Shown piece after piece: positions 16,724 through 27,098 of a stretch of DNA of 64,000 nucleotides. Both the position numbers and the translations under genes were made by a program. The notes under the pieces were generated by a model. It made no database searches, was not told where the DNA came from, and was given only the letters and a program-made list of their open reading frames with translations. The DNA comes from Aquella oligotrophica (GTDB lineage Bacteria > Pseudomonadota > Gammaproteobacteria > Burkholderiales > UBA11063): contig NZ_CP024847.1 of NCBI RefSeq assembly GCF_002892535.1, positions 1,116,001-1,180,000 on the forward strand, read 5' to 3'. Numbering within the stretch: position 1 is the stretch's first letter; the number at the start of each line of letters is the position of its first letter.

Positions 16724-18100
16724 ATGGCTCATTTAGAAAAAAGATTAGAAGCGCGCCATATTAATATGATTGCGATCGGTGGATCAATTGGTACCGGTAT
16801 TTTTTTAACAAGTGGTAATTCAATTAACACTGCCGGACCTGGTGGAGCATTACTTGCTTATGCTCTGATATCTGTTATTGTTTATTTTCTTATGACTAGT
16901 CTTGGCGAAATGAGTACTTATAAGCCAAGTTCAGGGTCTTTTTGTGAATATTCTGCTACTTATGTCAGCCCATCATTTGGTTTTGCCATGAGTGTTAATT
17001 ATTGGTTTAACTGGGCAATTACCATTGCTGCAGAAATTTCAGCCGCAACTACGGTGATCAGTTTTTGGTTTCCGCATATGAATCCAAATATTTTCCTATT
17101 CGGGCTATACTTTTTGATATTTTTTGCTAATATATTCTCAGTCAAGGTTTATGGTGAGACAGAGTATTGGTTGTCATTTATCAAAGTTGCGGTAATTATT
17201 GTATTTATTTTACTTGGCTTTTTGACAGTTTTTCAGCAACCAAATCTCGGCACTCATAATTGGCATGTTGGTGATGCCCCATTTCATAAGGGGTGGCTTG
17301 GGTTTGTCTCAGTCTTTCTATTTGCTGGGTTTTCTTTTCAAGGAACTGAATTGGTTGGGGTTGCGTCAGGTGAAACCAAAGAGCCGGAAAGAGCTATACC
17401 ACGAGCAATCAAGATGGTGTTTTGGCGGTTAACTTTATTCTATATCTTGTCAATTGGCGTGATAACGCTGTTATTGCCATATAATGATCCAATGCTTGCC
17501 GATACCAGTGGTAGTTTAAAAGCTAGTCCATATACCCTGATTTTTAGTAAATTCCTAGGAAGTGGGGCGGCAGATATCATGAATCTTGTAATTTTATTAG
17601 CAATTGTTTCAGCTGCGAATGCTAGTATGTATTCTGCTAGCCGGATTTTATGGTATATGGGACAGCGTGGAGAAGTACCATCTTTGTTTAAAAGTGTGAA
17701 TAGTCGTGGCGTACCAATGCCAGCACTTATTGCTACGGCTTTAGTTGGGGCATTAGTATTTGTTTCTTCTTTTGTCGGTAATGGGGTTTTCTTTAACTAT
17801 ATCGTCCAAGTTTCTTCTCTTTGTGGGTTTATTGCTTGGTTTGGTATCGCATTGAGCCATTATATGTTCAGAAGGAAGTATTTGCCTGCATTAGGTGGGG
17901 TATCGATTCTTAAATTTAAGGCTAAGTTTTATCCCTTTGCTCAGGTAGTGTCAATGCTTGTGATTGCGTATGTGGTAATTGCCCAGTATCAGACCTTGCC
18001 CGATAACTCAAAAGTTTTAGATTTTATTATGACCTATGCGTCTTTATTATTCTTTCTTTTATTATATTTTGGGCATAAATTATTTGCGAAAAAGGAATAG
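16724..18100 (+). CDS. lysP: Amino-acid permease, APC superfamily, LysP-like
   Basis: A 458-residue protein with 12 predicted membrane helices. The N-terminus matches the AAT family: ARHINMIAIGGSIGTGIFL, AGPGGALLAY and YFLMTSLGEMSTYKP. The middle has FAGFSFQGTELVGVASGE and EPERAIPRAI, close to the lysine-specific permease LysP of E. coli along the whole length. Basic amino acid (lysine) uptake by proton symport is therefore the most likely role, though other amino acids are possible in this family. The long leader upstream suggests regulation before translation. The gene ends just before a perfect palindromic terminator and appears to be a single-gene unit. Confidence 0.85.
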   Translation: MAHLEKRLEARHINMIAIGGSIGTGIFLTSGNSINTAGPGGALLAYALISVIVYFLMTSLGEMSTYKPSSGSFCEYSATYVSPSFGFAMSVNYWFNWAITIAAEISAATTVISFWFPHMNPNIFLFGLYFLIFFANIFSVKVYGETEYWLSFIKVAVIIVFILLGFLTVFQQPNLGTHNWHVGDAPFHKGWLGFVSVFLFAGFSFQGTELVGVASGETKEPERAIPRAIKMVFWRLTLFYILSIGVITLLLPYNDPMLADTSGSLKASPYTLIFSKFLGSGAADIMNLVILLAIVSAANASMYSASRILWYMGQRGEVPSLFKSVNSRGVPMPALIATALVGALVFVSSFVGNGVFFNYIVQVSSLCGFIAWFGIALSHYMFRRKYLPALGGVSILKFKAKFYPFAQVVSMLVIAYVVIAQYQTLPDNSKVLDFIMTYASLLFFLLLYFGHKLFAKKE

Positions 18101-18151
18101 AAATTGACAGCTAGGGATTATTAAATGATTCATTAGCAGGACTTTAAGATA

Positions 18152-18185
18152 AAATAATGGCAAAGAAATTTCTTTGCCATTATTT
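18152..18185 (+). terminator. Palindromic terminator after the LysP-like gene
   Basis: Arms of 17 bases (18152-18168 and 18169-18185) are fully complementary, built on ATGGCAAAGAAA and TTTCTTTGCCAT, and end in an A/T tract. It can act in both directions. Confidence 0.75.
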
Positions 18186-18243
18186 ATTATCAGAATATGG
18201 TTAATGATGTCTGTTGGTTACGTGAGTTGTAGGGAGAGTAAAA

Positions 18244-20519
18244 ATGCGTTTGTACCGAGTGTTTACACTGTGTGGAGCTATAATTTTTTGCTCTGGAGGA
18301 GTATATGCGGAAACAATTAGTTTCCCTGCAACTATAACTAAAGTAGCAATTACCCCGAGTCCGGTAACAGCTTTAGTAGCAAATTTGATTTACAGGCAGC
18401 AAAAAATATAACAGACTGGAAGCTTGGCTTTTTTATGCTACAGGTTTTGAGCAAGCCAGGATATCAGATACAAATGCAGATTTGTGATGTGAGCTCATTA
18501 CAGTGTGGCAATTTGCAGTTGGATCGTAATCCTGTTCCGAATTCACTTAAAGGGGTTGAATCTCAAGACTTTACAAGTGGGCATATTACTATTTTGAAGC
18601 CTGCTAGTAAGTTTGAATTAAATAAAGGTCATAATTACCAGGTTCGTATTCAAGGGTTAAAAAGTATTCCCAAAAATATTTCGATGATGCCACAGAGTTT
18701 TTTCTTGTTAGAGCAGTCTCGTGTTACACCCTTAGTGGTAAAAGAATATGATACTAGATTTTATAATGAATCTACAGTAGTTAATGTTGAAACTAATATA
18801 ATCAAAGAACGCTGGCATGGGAATATTGCGCCTATCTCACCTTTAGTACCATTACCGCAACAGGTTATGTATGGTAAAGGCTTTCTAAATTTAGAGTCAC
18901 AGATTAAAGTTAGTAATAGCTTTGGTAATTCGGCGGGTGCATATTATGTATTGCGCCAGATACAGAATTCTCTTGAGCATGGTGAGGGTATTGCCAATTC
19001 AGATAATGCAAAATCAAGTCTAAATATCTTTAATTGTAATGCGCATCCTGTGGAGTGTGAGAAGTTGAATGATAATCCTGAGGGATATCGTTTGGAGATT
19101 AAACCTCAAGGTATTAATTTATACGCGATTGATACTCCTGGTTTATTTTATGGTTATCAAAGTTTGTTGCAGTTATTTCATTTTTATGGTAAAAGCTTGC
19201 CATTTCAAGAAATTATTGATTATCCAGAATATAAATACCGCGGATTGATGCTTGATGTTGCCAGACACTATTTTACAACTGCACAGATAAAACAGATAAT
19301 TGATGTTATGGCAATGCATAAACTAAATACGCTACATTTGCATTTAGCTGATGATGAGGCATGGCGCATTGCATTAAGCAAATATCCAGAATTAACCAGA
19401 CAATCTGGCATAAGATATCAAGGCTACAAAATAGGACCATCTAATCTTATTGATGGCAATTTTGATATTACTAATACGCAAAAACTACAATATGAAAATG
19501 CAGCAACTCAGTATCAGGGAATTTATACTACGCAGGCAATTCTTGATTTAATTAGTTATGCTAATTTACAAGGAGTTAAAATCATTCCTGAAATTGAAAT
19601 GCCAAGTCATGCCAGAAGCCTTAAAAAAGCATTACCCAAGTTATATGATTTTTCAAAACCAGTTTCATATTTAACCGGGGGATATAATGATAATGTTCTA
19701 CCTGTATATAAGTATGGGGCAGATGAATCCTTTACCAGTACCATTAATGGTATTACTACTGATGTCGCAAATTTGTTTAGTGGGCAGTTTGTTGCTAATA
19801 ATATCAGTCATGAGATAAGTCTTTCTGGCGATGAAGTTCCACTGGGTGCATATCCTGAGTCTGCGTCTGTGGCTACTGTCAGTCAGGAATTTTTTATGAA
19901 GTTATCTGCAAATCTTGATGATTATAAGATTTCAGGCTGGCAACAGATGGTACAGAATGATGATGGTACGATTGGTGAAAATGTTATTAAGCCTGATCAT
20001 GTCGGACATATTTGGGCATGGATTCCTGTTGAAAATAGGAATGGGGTGTCTGGGATGGAGATGGCAAAACAGCTTCTTGAGCAAGAATATCCGGTAGTTG
20101 CTGACTTTGCTGATTATGCCTATCTAGATATTCGCTATAGTCAAAAATTTATGGAACCTGGTTTATACTGGTCGACTCCATACGTTGATACTTGGAAGAC
20201 ATTTATGTTGGGGCGGCAGGTAGCACCATTAAAAGCTGAGTACAAAACTTTTACTGGTGTTGAGGGAGCATTATGGACTGAATTGGTGCCGGGGCAAGAG
20301 CACCTATGGTATATGTTATTGCCAAAACTATCTGGAATTGCTGAAGCTGGATGGTCAAATCCGCAAACTGATAATTGGGAAGAATTTAGTCAGCGACTTG
20401 GTTGTGGAAATAAAGGATTTCTCAATTATATAGCAACTAATGCAAAGGTTAATTATCGCGGTTATCCTTCCGGGATAGCTTTAGAATTACCAGCAACTGC
20501 TTGTGTAAAAGGTAAATAA
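18244..20519 (+). pseudogene. Beta-N-acetylhexosaminidase (GH20) with a frameshift near the N-terminus
   Basis: An ATG at 18244, with a strong GGGAGAG site before it, begins a signal peptide (about 22 residues, ending VYA). That frame stops at 18409. The GH20 protein continues in another frame: FDLQAAKNITDWKLGFFML fits the CHB_HEX carbohydrate-binding domain, and it is preceded by SGNSFSSK. The switch must lie between 18342 and 18408; one extra C in the CCCC run near 18352 joins the frames. Downstream are the GH20b-type domain and the catalytic barrel with HLADDEAWRI, VKIIPEIEMPSHA and SGDEVP (the Asp-Glu catalytic pair, 19830-19835), ending at 20519. The enzyme releases N-acetylglucosamine from chito-oligosaccharides or glycans in the periplasm. 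As written it would lack its signal if started at the internal ATG at 18435. Confidence 0.8.
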
Positions 20520-20524
20520 CTTTT

Positions 20525-21919
20525 ATGGCGTTAAAGTTTCGTGACTATACATCTACTCAAGTAATTGGCTTGGTGGTAGTTGCATCATTACTGTTGATGG
20601 AGAATATAGATGCGCATATCTTGAATGTCGCAATTCCCCAGATGGTGCAGGTATTTAATACGAATGTGTTTGCGCTAAAGCTTGCGGTTACGAGTTATCT
20701 TATCGGATTATCGGTATTTATTCCTATTAGTGGTTGGATTTCAGATCGCTATGGAACCAAAAACATTTTGATTTTCTCTAATTGTCTATTTACCTTGATG
20801 TCAATAGCTTGCGGCTTAACCTCTTCACTCAAGTGGCTGATTGTTTTCCGGTTATTACAGGGGATAGCTGGAGCTTTTATGGTTCCTGTAGCAAGACTAT
20901 TGATGCTAAAGATCTTTAGTAAAGAAGAGATGGTAAAAGCCTACACTATAATGGGAATGCCAGTAGTTTTGGGACCAATATTGGCGCCAGTAATTGGTGG
21001 TTATCTGGTAACCTATTTTAATTGGCGGTTTATATTTTGGGTAAATATTCCACTTGGGCTAATGGCTTTTTATGCTACCATTAAATATATCAATAATTAT
21101 CGCGAAAAACAGCAGAAATTTAATTTGTATGCCTACATTTTTCTTGCTCTTTTTATTGCCTGTGGTTCATTTTGGCTGGATCTATTTCTGATGCCAGAAG
21201 TTGCTGGTGCTTTTAAATGGAAACTTTTAGCGATTGCTTTATTCTCTGGTGTCATCTATTTCTTGATTGAACGTAGCTCGCGCCATCCAGTTATCCGCTA
21301 TCGCTTATTTAGACTAAGAACATTTAATATCTCATTTTTTTCGACAATTATCGTTCGTGCTGCTTTGGGTGGTCGGGCATTTATTTTGGCGATTTTCCTT
21401 GAACTAACTTTTCATTTGAATGCACTTGATGCTGGAGTTATTCTGATTTTTATGTCTTTTGGGGTCTTGGCTTCGCGAAATATTGTTAGAAAAGCACTTG
21501 AAGCTTACGGCTTTCGCCGGACACTAACTTATGCTAATCTGGGTAGTATGATAGCGCTTGCCTTGCTTGGCGTAGTTGGACATATCGGCTGGTTTCTTTA
21601 CCTAGTTTTATTTTTAAATGGTGTATTTGCTTCTGCACAGTTTATGAGCTTAAATATACTTTATTATACTGAAGTTGAGAGTGTTGATTATGGTGCGGCG
21701 GTAAGCCTTGCTGCGACCTGGCAGCAACTAGGGACTTCACTTGGCGTAATTGTTGCTGCGGGTATGCTACATCTATTTAACCAGATAATGAATACTGCTT
21801 TTAGTATTGAAGCATTTCATTTTACTTTTTGGGGACTGGCAATAATTAATATCCTTAGCCAGTTACTAATTAATAAATTATCTTATACTGATGGTCAGTC
21901 ATTACTTGCAAAAAAATAA
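20525..21919 (+). CDS. MFS drug/metabolite exporter, DHA2-like
   Basis: A 464-residue membrane protein. TM1 has MENIDAHILNVAIPQMVQVF, as in the DHA2 (EmrB/MdtD) exporters. Loop 2-3 has GWISDRYGTKN, the intact MFS motif A, and TM5 has LGPILAPVIGGYL, the antiporter motif C of exporters. The gene begins 5 bases after the hexosaminidase stop and ends 15 bases before the nucleotidase gene, so it probably shares their transcript. Export of a small hydrophobic or sugar-derived compound by H+ antiport is expected. The substrate is not known. Confidence 0.85.
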   Translation: MALKFRDYTSTQVIGLVVVASLLLMENIDAHILNVAIPQMVQVFNTNVFALKLAVTSYLIGLSVFIPISGWISDRYGTKNILIFSNCLFTLMSIACGLTSSLKWLIVFRLLQGIAGAFMVPVARLLMLKIFSKEEMVKAYTIMGMPVVLGPILAPVIGGYLVTYFNWRFIFWVNIPLGLMAFYATIKYINNYREKQQKFNLYAYIFLALFIACGSFWLDLFLMPEVAGAFKWKLLAIALFSGVIYFLIERSSRHPVIRYRLFRLRTFNISFFSTIIVRAALGGRAFILAIFLELTFHLNALDAGVILIFMSFGVLASRNIVRKALEAYGFRRTLTYANLGSMIALALLGVVGHIGWFLYLVLFLNGVFASAQFMSLNILYYTEVESVDYGAAVSLAATWQQLGTSLGVIVAAGMLHLFNQIMNTAFSIEAFHFTFWGLAIINILSQLLINKLSYTDGQSLLAKK

Positions 21920-21934
21920 ATTAAGGGGGAAATA

Positions 21935-23476
21935 ATGTCATTTAAAAAAATATTTGGGATTGCCTGCGTAATATTAGTTAGCAATTTTAGTTATGCAGAC
22001 GATGATATTACAGTTTTACTTTTAAATGATTTTCATGGACAGATGCAACCATTAAAAAATAAGCCTGGCGCAGCTAAGATTAGCACCTTTCTAAAGGACT
22101 ATCAGCAATCACATCCAAATACAATCATTGTCCTTGGTGGTGATAATTATCAGGGGACTGCTATTTCTAACTTGTCGCGCGGAGCTGTAGCCAATGAATT
22201 TTTTAATCATATTGGTGTCAGCTATTCAGCGGTTGGTAATCATGATTTTGATTATGGACAATCAGCCTTTACATATTGGGAAAGTAATATCAATTTTAAA
22301 TATTTGGCTAGCAATATTATAGAAACTAATACAGGGTCAATATTTGCTTCTACTACGCCATATGCTGAGAAAACCTTAAAGAATGGACGAAGGGTTGCTT
22401 TTATTGGTTTGGCAACTTTGGAAACACCTGATACTACGGCAACTAAAAATATTTCTGGACTAGAATTTACTAATCCTGCATTAGCAGCAAATCCATGGGT
22501 AAACTTTTTAAATTCAAAGGCAAATCCTTATGGTAAACCGGATACAATAATTTTATTAACCCATATTCCAAGCCAAATGGAATCAGGAGGAAAGATTAGT
22601 TATAACAAAAATCAGAAACTTGGGACGAGTGAAATTGATTATGTTAGTAAAAAAGTAAAAGGTATCAGTGCGATTTTATCTGGGCATAGTCATCAGGCTG
22701 TATCTGGATTCCTTAATGGTGTTGCAGTAGTACAAGGTGCTAGTCAGGGGATTGACCTTGGGGTATTACATTATGATTGTCATACTACTTCTGAATGTAA
22801 GGTTAGCCCAGAATTAATCAATCTCTCAACAGCGACCAAAGATGTTGCCGATGATCCGGTTGTGAATCAGATTATTGCTAAGTACTATAAAGAAAATGAG
22901 GCAACTTTGAATCAGCTAATTAGTACTTCTAAAGTTGATTTGTCTAACCAGCCAGCGAATGGCTTTTATAATATCAACCTTACCTATACCATTGCTGATG
23001 AGATGCGCAAATATGCGAAAACTCAGATTGGGATACAAAATACTTACGGGGTTCGTCGTAGCCTCCCCGCTGGTGCTATAAATTATAGTATGCTTTATGA
23101 AACGCTACCTTTTGATAATACACTGGTTACGCTTAATATCTCAGGGAAGGAGTTATTAAAACTGATTGAACATAGTTTACCTCAGGGGCAGACGCAATTA
23201 GCTGTTTTTGCTGGAGTTAGGGTGCTTCTAGCTAAAAATGGTAAAATAGCGCAAGTGTTTGTTGATGGAAGTCCATTAAATAAAGATGCGGTTTATAGTG
23301 TTGCTACTATTGATTTTTTACTTAATGGCGGTGATGGATTTAATTTTAGCTCGGCAACGGATATTTCTAATACCAATTTACCCGTTCGTGACATTATCAA
23401 GGCTAAATGGCAAAAAGATGGTATAAGTGTTCCGATTGACTGGCAAAATATTGAAATTAATAGACCTCTTTCCTAA
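21935..23476 (+). CDS. Periplasmic 5'-nucleotidase / UDP-sugar hydrolase family protein
   Basis: A 513-residue protein with a signal peptide of 21 residues (ending SYA). The N-terminal metallophosphatase domain has the two-metal ligands LLNDFHGQ, GGDNYQG, GNHDFDYG and GHSHQAV. The C-terminal 5'-nucleotidase domain (about 320-510) has NTYGVRRSLPAG, YETLPFDNTLV and NGGDGFNF, which form the nucleotide pocket. The family (UshA-like) hydrolyses 5'-nucleotides, and often UDP-sugars, for salvage in the periplasm. It has the ribosome-binding site AAGGGGGAA and follows the MFS gene by 15 bases, so it belongs to the hexosaminidase unit, consistent with scavenging of extracellular sugars and nucleotides. 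Confidence 0.9.
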   Translation: MSFKKIFGIACVILVSNFSYADDDITVLLLNDFHGQMQPLKNKPGAAKISTFLKDYQQSHPNTIIVLGGDNYQGTAISNLSRGAVANEFFNHIGVSYSAVGNHDFDYGQSAFTYWESNINFKYLASNIIETNTGSIFASTTPYAEKTLKNGRRVAFIGLATLETPDTTATKNISGLEFTNPALAANPWVNFLNSKANPYGKPDTIILLTHIPSQMESGGKISYNKNQKLGTSEIDYVSKKVKGISAILSGHSHQAVSGFLNGVAVVQGASQGIDLGVLHYDCHTTSECKVSPELINLSTATKDVADDPVVNQIIAKYYKENEATLNQLISTSKVDLSNQPANGFYNINLTYTIADEMRKYAKTQIGIQNTYGVRRSLPAGAINYSMLYETLPFDNTLVTLNISGKELLKLIEHSLPQGQTQLAVFAGVRVLLAKNGKIAQVFVDGSPLNKDAVYSVATIDFLLNGGDGFNFSSATDISNTNLPVRDIIKAKWQKDGISVPIDWQNIEINRPLS

Positions 23477-23638
23477 CCTGCTTCTTTAACTCTTATTCGT
23501 TGTCATAAAGCCTTTTGCGATACTCATGTACTTACGTGTACATTCCGTTTCTCAAAGCCTTTATTCCTAGTCTAAGAGCAAAATAATTGGTTATGAAAGA
23601 TGTCTAATAAATAATATAATTCGTAAATAAGGTTAATT

Positions 23639-25045
23639 ATGAAAATAGTTATAATTGGTGGTGGAATATCCGGTTTAACAACTGCTTACTATGTCCAGAA
23701 GAAAATCGCGGCAGCAGGGATTAATGCTGATGTGAAGGTAATTGAAAAAGAAGCTGTTACTGGTGGTAAAGTTAAATCGATATTAAATAAAGGGGCTCTT
23801 CACGAATGGGGTCCAAATGGATTTCTCGATAATAAGCCTTTGACCTTGGAGCTATGTGAAGAGCTGGGTATAAGTGATAAGCTTTTGGTAAGTAATGATA
23901 GCGCTCGGAAAAGATTCATTTATTCAAATGGAAAACTTTATCGCTTGGCAGAAAATCCGTTGAAGTTTTTCCTTAGTGGTTTATTAAGTATAACTGGCAG
24001 ATTCAGAATTTTGGCAGAACCATTTATCAAAAAATATGCCGAAAAGAAAGATGAAACTTTGGCTGCATTTGCCAGGCGCAGGTTAGGACAGGAAGCATTA
24101 GATAAATTGATTGCACCAATGGCAAGCGGGATTTTTGCGGGTAATCCTGAAACCATGTCGCTAAAAGCATGCTTTCCTCGTATTTATCAACTGGAGCAGC
24201 AATATGGTAGTTTAATAAAAGCTATGCGCCAAATTGCGAAAGCACGTAAAAATGAGGATGAGGAAAGTGCTCCCGCTTCAGCCACGGGTCCGGGCGGTAA
24301 ACTTACTTCATTTGTAAATGGCTTACAGACTCTTACTGATAGTTTGGCGAGTCATATAGGTAAAGAGAATATTCTTAATGGCGAAATTTGTAGTCTTATT
24401 AAAAATCAAGATGGTAGTTATACTCTTATTGATAAAGAGAATAATAAAATTTCTGCGGATATTGTTATTAGTGCACTTCCAGCATATAGTGCTAGCCAAG
24501 TTTTTACTGATCTAGATAGTAATCTTGCTAATAGCCTAGCGCGAATAAAGTACGCACCATTAATTGTAGTTTGTAGTTCTTACGAAAAGACTAGAGTTAA
24601 AGATGATCTAGATGGTTTTGGCTATCTACTTGCTCGGGATGAAACAATTCCGGTTTTGGGTACTTTATGGGATTCGTCGATTTTCCCGAATCGAGCACCA
24701 GACGATTCAATTTTGCTTCGCTCAATGCTTGGTGGTGCAAGACATCCTAATTTGATAAAATATACCGATGAGCAAATTAGCTTAGTGGTTAGAGAATCGT
24801 ATGAAACAATTTTGGATATTAAATTTGCGCCACAAACTGAAACAATTTATCGTCATGAACAGGCGATTCCTGAATATGGAGTGGGGCATTGCGATTTGGT
24901 TAATGAGATTGAAAGTAGTGTAGCTTCTCATCTAGGATTATTTATTACCGGAAATGCCTTTCATGGGGTCGGGATTAATGACTGCATTAATGCTGCCAAC
25001 CTTATTAGTGCTAATGTGCTTAACTACCTAGTAGGTCAGGATTAA
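23639..25045 (+). CDS. hemY: Protoporphyrinogen oxidase, HemY type
   Basis: A 468-residue FAD enzyme. Residues 7-13 GGGISGL are the dinucleotide-binding motif, followed by an acidic residue in VIEKEAVTGGK. HEWGPNGFLDNKP and the segment LDKLIAPMASGIFAGNPETMSLKACFP match the HemG/HemY amine-oxidase family. The C-terminus has FITGNAFHGVGINDCINAA, the FAD-binding end motif. It oxidises protoporphyrinogen IX (or coproporphyrinogen III in relatives) with oxygen in haem synthesis. It stands alone, with the SD AAGG before the ATG, and no other haem gene is nearby. Length and motifs are normal. Confidence 0.88.
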   Translation: MKIVIIGGGISGLTTAYYVQKKIAAAGINADVKVIEKEAVTGGKVKSILNKGALHEWGPNGFLDNKPLTLELCEELGISDKLLVSNDSARKRFIYSNGKLYRLAENPLKFFLSGLLSITGRFRILAEPFIKKYAEKKDETLAAFARRRLGQEALDKLIAPMASGIFAGNPETMSLKACFPRIYQLEQQYGSLIKAMRQIAKARKNEDEESAPASATGPGGKLTSFVNGLQTLTDSLASHIGKENILNGEICSLIKNQDGSYTLIDKENNKISADIVISALPAYSASQVFTDLDSNLANSLARIKYAPLIVVCSSYEKTRVKDDLDGFGYLLARDETIPVLGTLWDSSIFPNRAPDDSILLRSMLGGARHPNLIKYTDEQISLVVRESYETILDIKFAPQTETIYRHEQAIPEYGVGHCDLVNEIESSVASHLGLFITGNAFHGVGINDCINAANLISANVLNYLVGQD

Positions 25046-25075
25046 TCTAGGCTTGTGAGAAAATAGGTGGAAATA

Positions 25076-26188
25076 TCAATTTTCTGCCTTGGCTGGTTTT
25101 AGTTGAAATTGAGCCAGACTTGCTAAAGAATATGCTGTAATTTGTGCTTTTACCTCTTCATGTTTGATACCTGATGTGGCTTTTGTAAAAGCACTTATTT
25201 CTAGTTCAACTCCGAAGGATGTTACACCTTTTAATATTATTTGATATTTGAATTCATGGTTTAACGCCTGATTGTTTTTCAAGTATTCATTAATATGCTT
25301 GCGATAGCTGCCCAGATTGGTGTCTGTAGTAGATTCATTAAATTTAATACTTTCTGTCGAAATAAAAATAATTTGTTTAAATTTTCGTCCACCTGAATTA
25401 AACATATACTCCCAATTTTTTACTGTATATGAGGTGAGGTTATGGGTTGGGGTTGTCGAGATTGTATTGTCAGAGTTTCTAATTCTAACGATATTGATTG
25501 AAATATCTTCAATTACTCCATCAATATCAAGTTTATCTATAGTTATCCAATCACCGACCCGAACCATTGAGCTTGCATTTGCCTGAATGCTGGCAACAAT
25601 CCCAAGAAAAGTATCACGAAAAATTAGTAAAACAATTGCCGACAAAGCTCCAAGACCAGTTAAAATCGTAGTTGGTGATTGTCCAAAAATATAGGCGATT
25701 GCCAGAATTGTAACTAATAACCAAGTGAAGAAGCTAAAGATCTTAATATAGCTATGCCAAGTGGATTTATCATCACGCTTGGAAACTTGTTGGTAGTAGT
25801 CATGAAGCGCAAAAATAATCCGATTAATAGATAGTGTAAGTATATAAAGATTAAAAAGATTGGCACTTTTTAGCACGACCGTTGCTATACTTAGTGAAAG
25901 TGGGTTATTATTATCAACCAGCAAAAAACTACCAAAAACAAAAACGAGTCCAAAAATCAAGAGTGCCGCTGAATTTAGTACATGATACTCAACAAATAGG
26001 CGCAGGAATAAATAGCGTGATTTTGCTAAACTATGGTTAACATAACTTAGCAGTGTTTTACGGATTAAGAAATCAACCCCAATTGCAACAGCTGTGATTA
26101 ATATTATAATTATCAGCGAACCAAATATAATTTTTAAGTTTCTATCGGTAATCCACCCAATCAGACTATAGCTAACTAAATCAGTCAT
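25076..26188 (-). CDS. Mechanosensitive channel, MscS family (YbdG-like)
   Basis: A 370-residue protein with about four to five N-terminal membrane helices and a C-terminal MscS pore and beta domain. The pore segment IFRDTFLGIVASIQ and the beta-domain sequence VRVGDWITIDKLDIDGVIEDISI are standard MscS features. IPTHNL-like SNDNTISTTPTHNLTSYTVKNWE and SGGRKFKQIIFIS fit the YbdG (miniconductance) branch. The channel releases osmolytes during hypo-osmotic shock. It is convergent with hemY and lies 41 bases downstream of the regulator gene, so the two may be co-transcribed. Confidence 0.87.
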   Translation of the reverse strand: MTDLVSYSLIGWITDRNLKIIFGSLIIIILITAVAIGVDFLIRKTLLSYVNHSLAKSRYLFLRLFVEYHVLNSAALLIFGLVFVFGSFLLVDNNNPLSLSIATVVLKSANLFNLYILTLSINRIIFALHDYYQQVSKRDDKSTWHSYIKIFSFFTWLLVTILAIAYIFGQSPTTILTGLGALSAIVLLIFRDTFLGIVASIQANASSMVRVGDWITIDKLDIDGVIEDISINIVRIRNSDNTISTTPTHNLTSYTVKNWEYMFNSGGRKFKQIIFISTESIKFNESTTDTNLGSYRKHINEYLKNNQALNHEFKYQIILKGVTSFGVELEISAFTKATSGIKHEEVKAQITAYSLASLAQFQLKPAKAEN

Positions 26189-26229
26189 TTTACTTCAGCT
26201 TTCAGAATTATTGATATTGCTTGTTAATA

Positions 26230-26997
26230 TTATGGAATTAAATAATTGCCCGGAGGAATAGTATTTTCCGGGATTTTAAAGGGGATTTGTCCATTTAATG
26301 TAAGTGAAACCAGTTGACTATAGGAGCTACAGTCAAATTCTTTATAGAGCGATTGTAGTGCATTTTTTATCTGGTTTTCTGATATCTCTTTAGCGGTTAT
26401 CCTGCTTAAAGTTAGAGCAATTTCTTTGCGGTTATTTATTCCCAAAAGCAGGCAAAATAGAATTTGCTGCTGAATGGCTCCTAGATTAGGTTTAGTTGAA
26501 GATAGTACCTGTTGTGAAAGGCCTAGAAACTCTTTCATTATAAATTGCCGCTGCATATTTGGTCTAATTTTGGTTGTTACTACCATTATTCCAACGGAAT
26601 TTTTAGTGGATGGGTTTATAAGAGGTCTTTTTCTGACAAAGTAATTATTTACCTGATCATCTTTACGATAAAAATAAAAAGAATTTTGTGGCTTTTGAGT
26701 TTTTAATAAGGTTTGTTCCTGCTGAAAAATGTCTTCTTTTATGTGATTTGAAATATCTTCTGCCGAATTAAAGGTTTTTCCTAGTATTTCCGGGCTAAGA
26801 TTAAATTCTTCCGCCATTTTCTGGGTAAAGGCAATAAATTCACATCTGTTATTTTTTAGTAAAAGCATTTCATCTATAAAAGAATGATGGATCAGCCATA
26901 AATAACGATAAAGAAATTTTTCATCATCTAATGATTCCGTGACTTCGGGTTTTTCAAGATAATCTTGTAGGATGTACATAATGCTTTCTGATTGCAA
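26230..26997 (-). CDS. PAS-like sensor with LuxR-type HTH output, transcriptional regulator
   Basis: A 255-residue protein. The N-terminal part (about 35-150) has a PAS-like sensor pattern, with IAFTQKMAEEFNLSPEILG, FYFYRKDD and GIMVVTTKI. The C-terminal part (about 175-230) has QQQILFCLLLGINNRKEIAL and ISENQIKNALQSLYKEFDCSS, like the LuxR/GerE helix-turn-helix. No receiver domain or kinase partner is seen. It lies just upstream of the mechanosensitive channel and after the symporter gene, on the same strand. The ligand is unknown. The call as a regulator rests on general pattern and is moderate. Confidence 0.6.
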   Translation of the reverse strand: MQSESIMYILQDYLEKPEVTESLDDEKFLYRYLWLIHHSFIDEMLLLKNNRCEFIAFTQKMAEEFNLSPEILGKTFNSAEDISNHIKEDIFQQEQTLLKTQKPQNSFYFYRKDDQVNNYFVRKRPLINPSTKNSVGIMVVTTKIRPNMQRQFIMKEFLGLSQQVLSSTKPNLGAIQQQILFCLLLGINNRKEIALTLSRITAKEISENQIKNALQSLYKEFDCSSYSQLVSLTLNGQIPFKIPENTIPPGNYLIP

Positions 26998-27053
26998 CTA
27001 CTTCTCAATCAGATTTTAGCATAGTCACAGGATGAGTAAAAGAGAATTATAAT

Positions 27054-27086
27054 AAAAAAAGCAGGAGTGTTTCCTGCTTTAAAAAA
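27054..27086 (-). terminator. Terminator after the DAACS symporter gene
   Basis: On the minus strand the stem AAAGCAGGA pairs with TCCTGCTTT with a 5-base loop, and a run of seven T follows. It lies just past the stop of the gene ending at 27099. Confidence 0.85.
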
Positions 27087-27098
27087 TTCGTAGCGACT

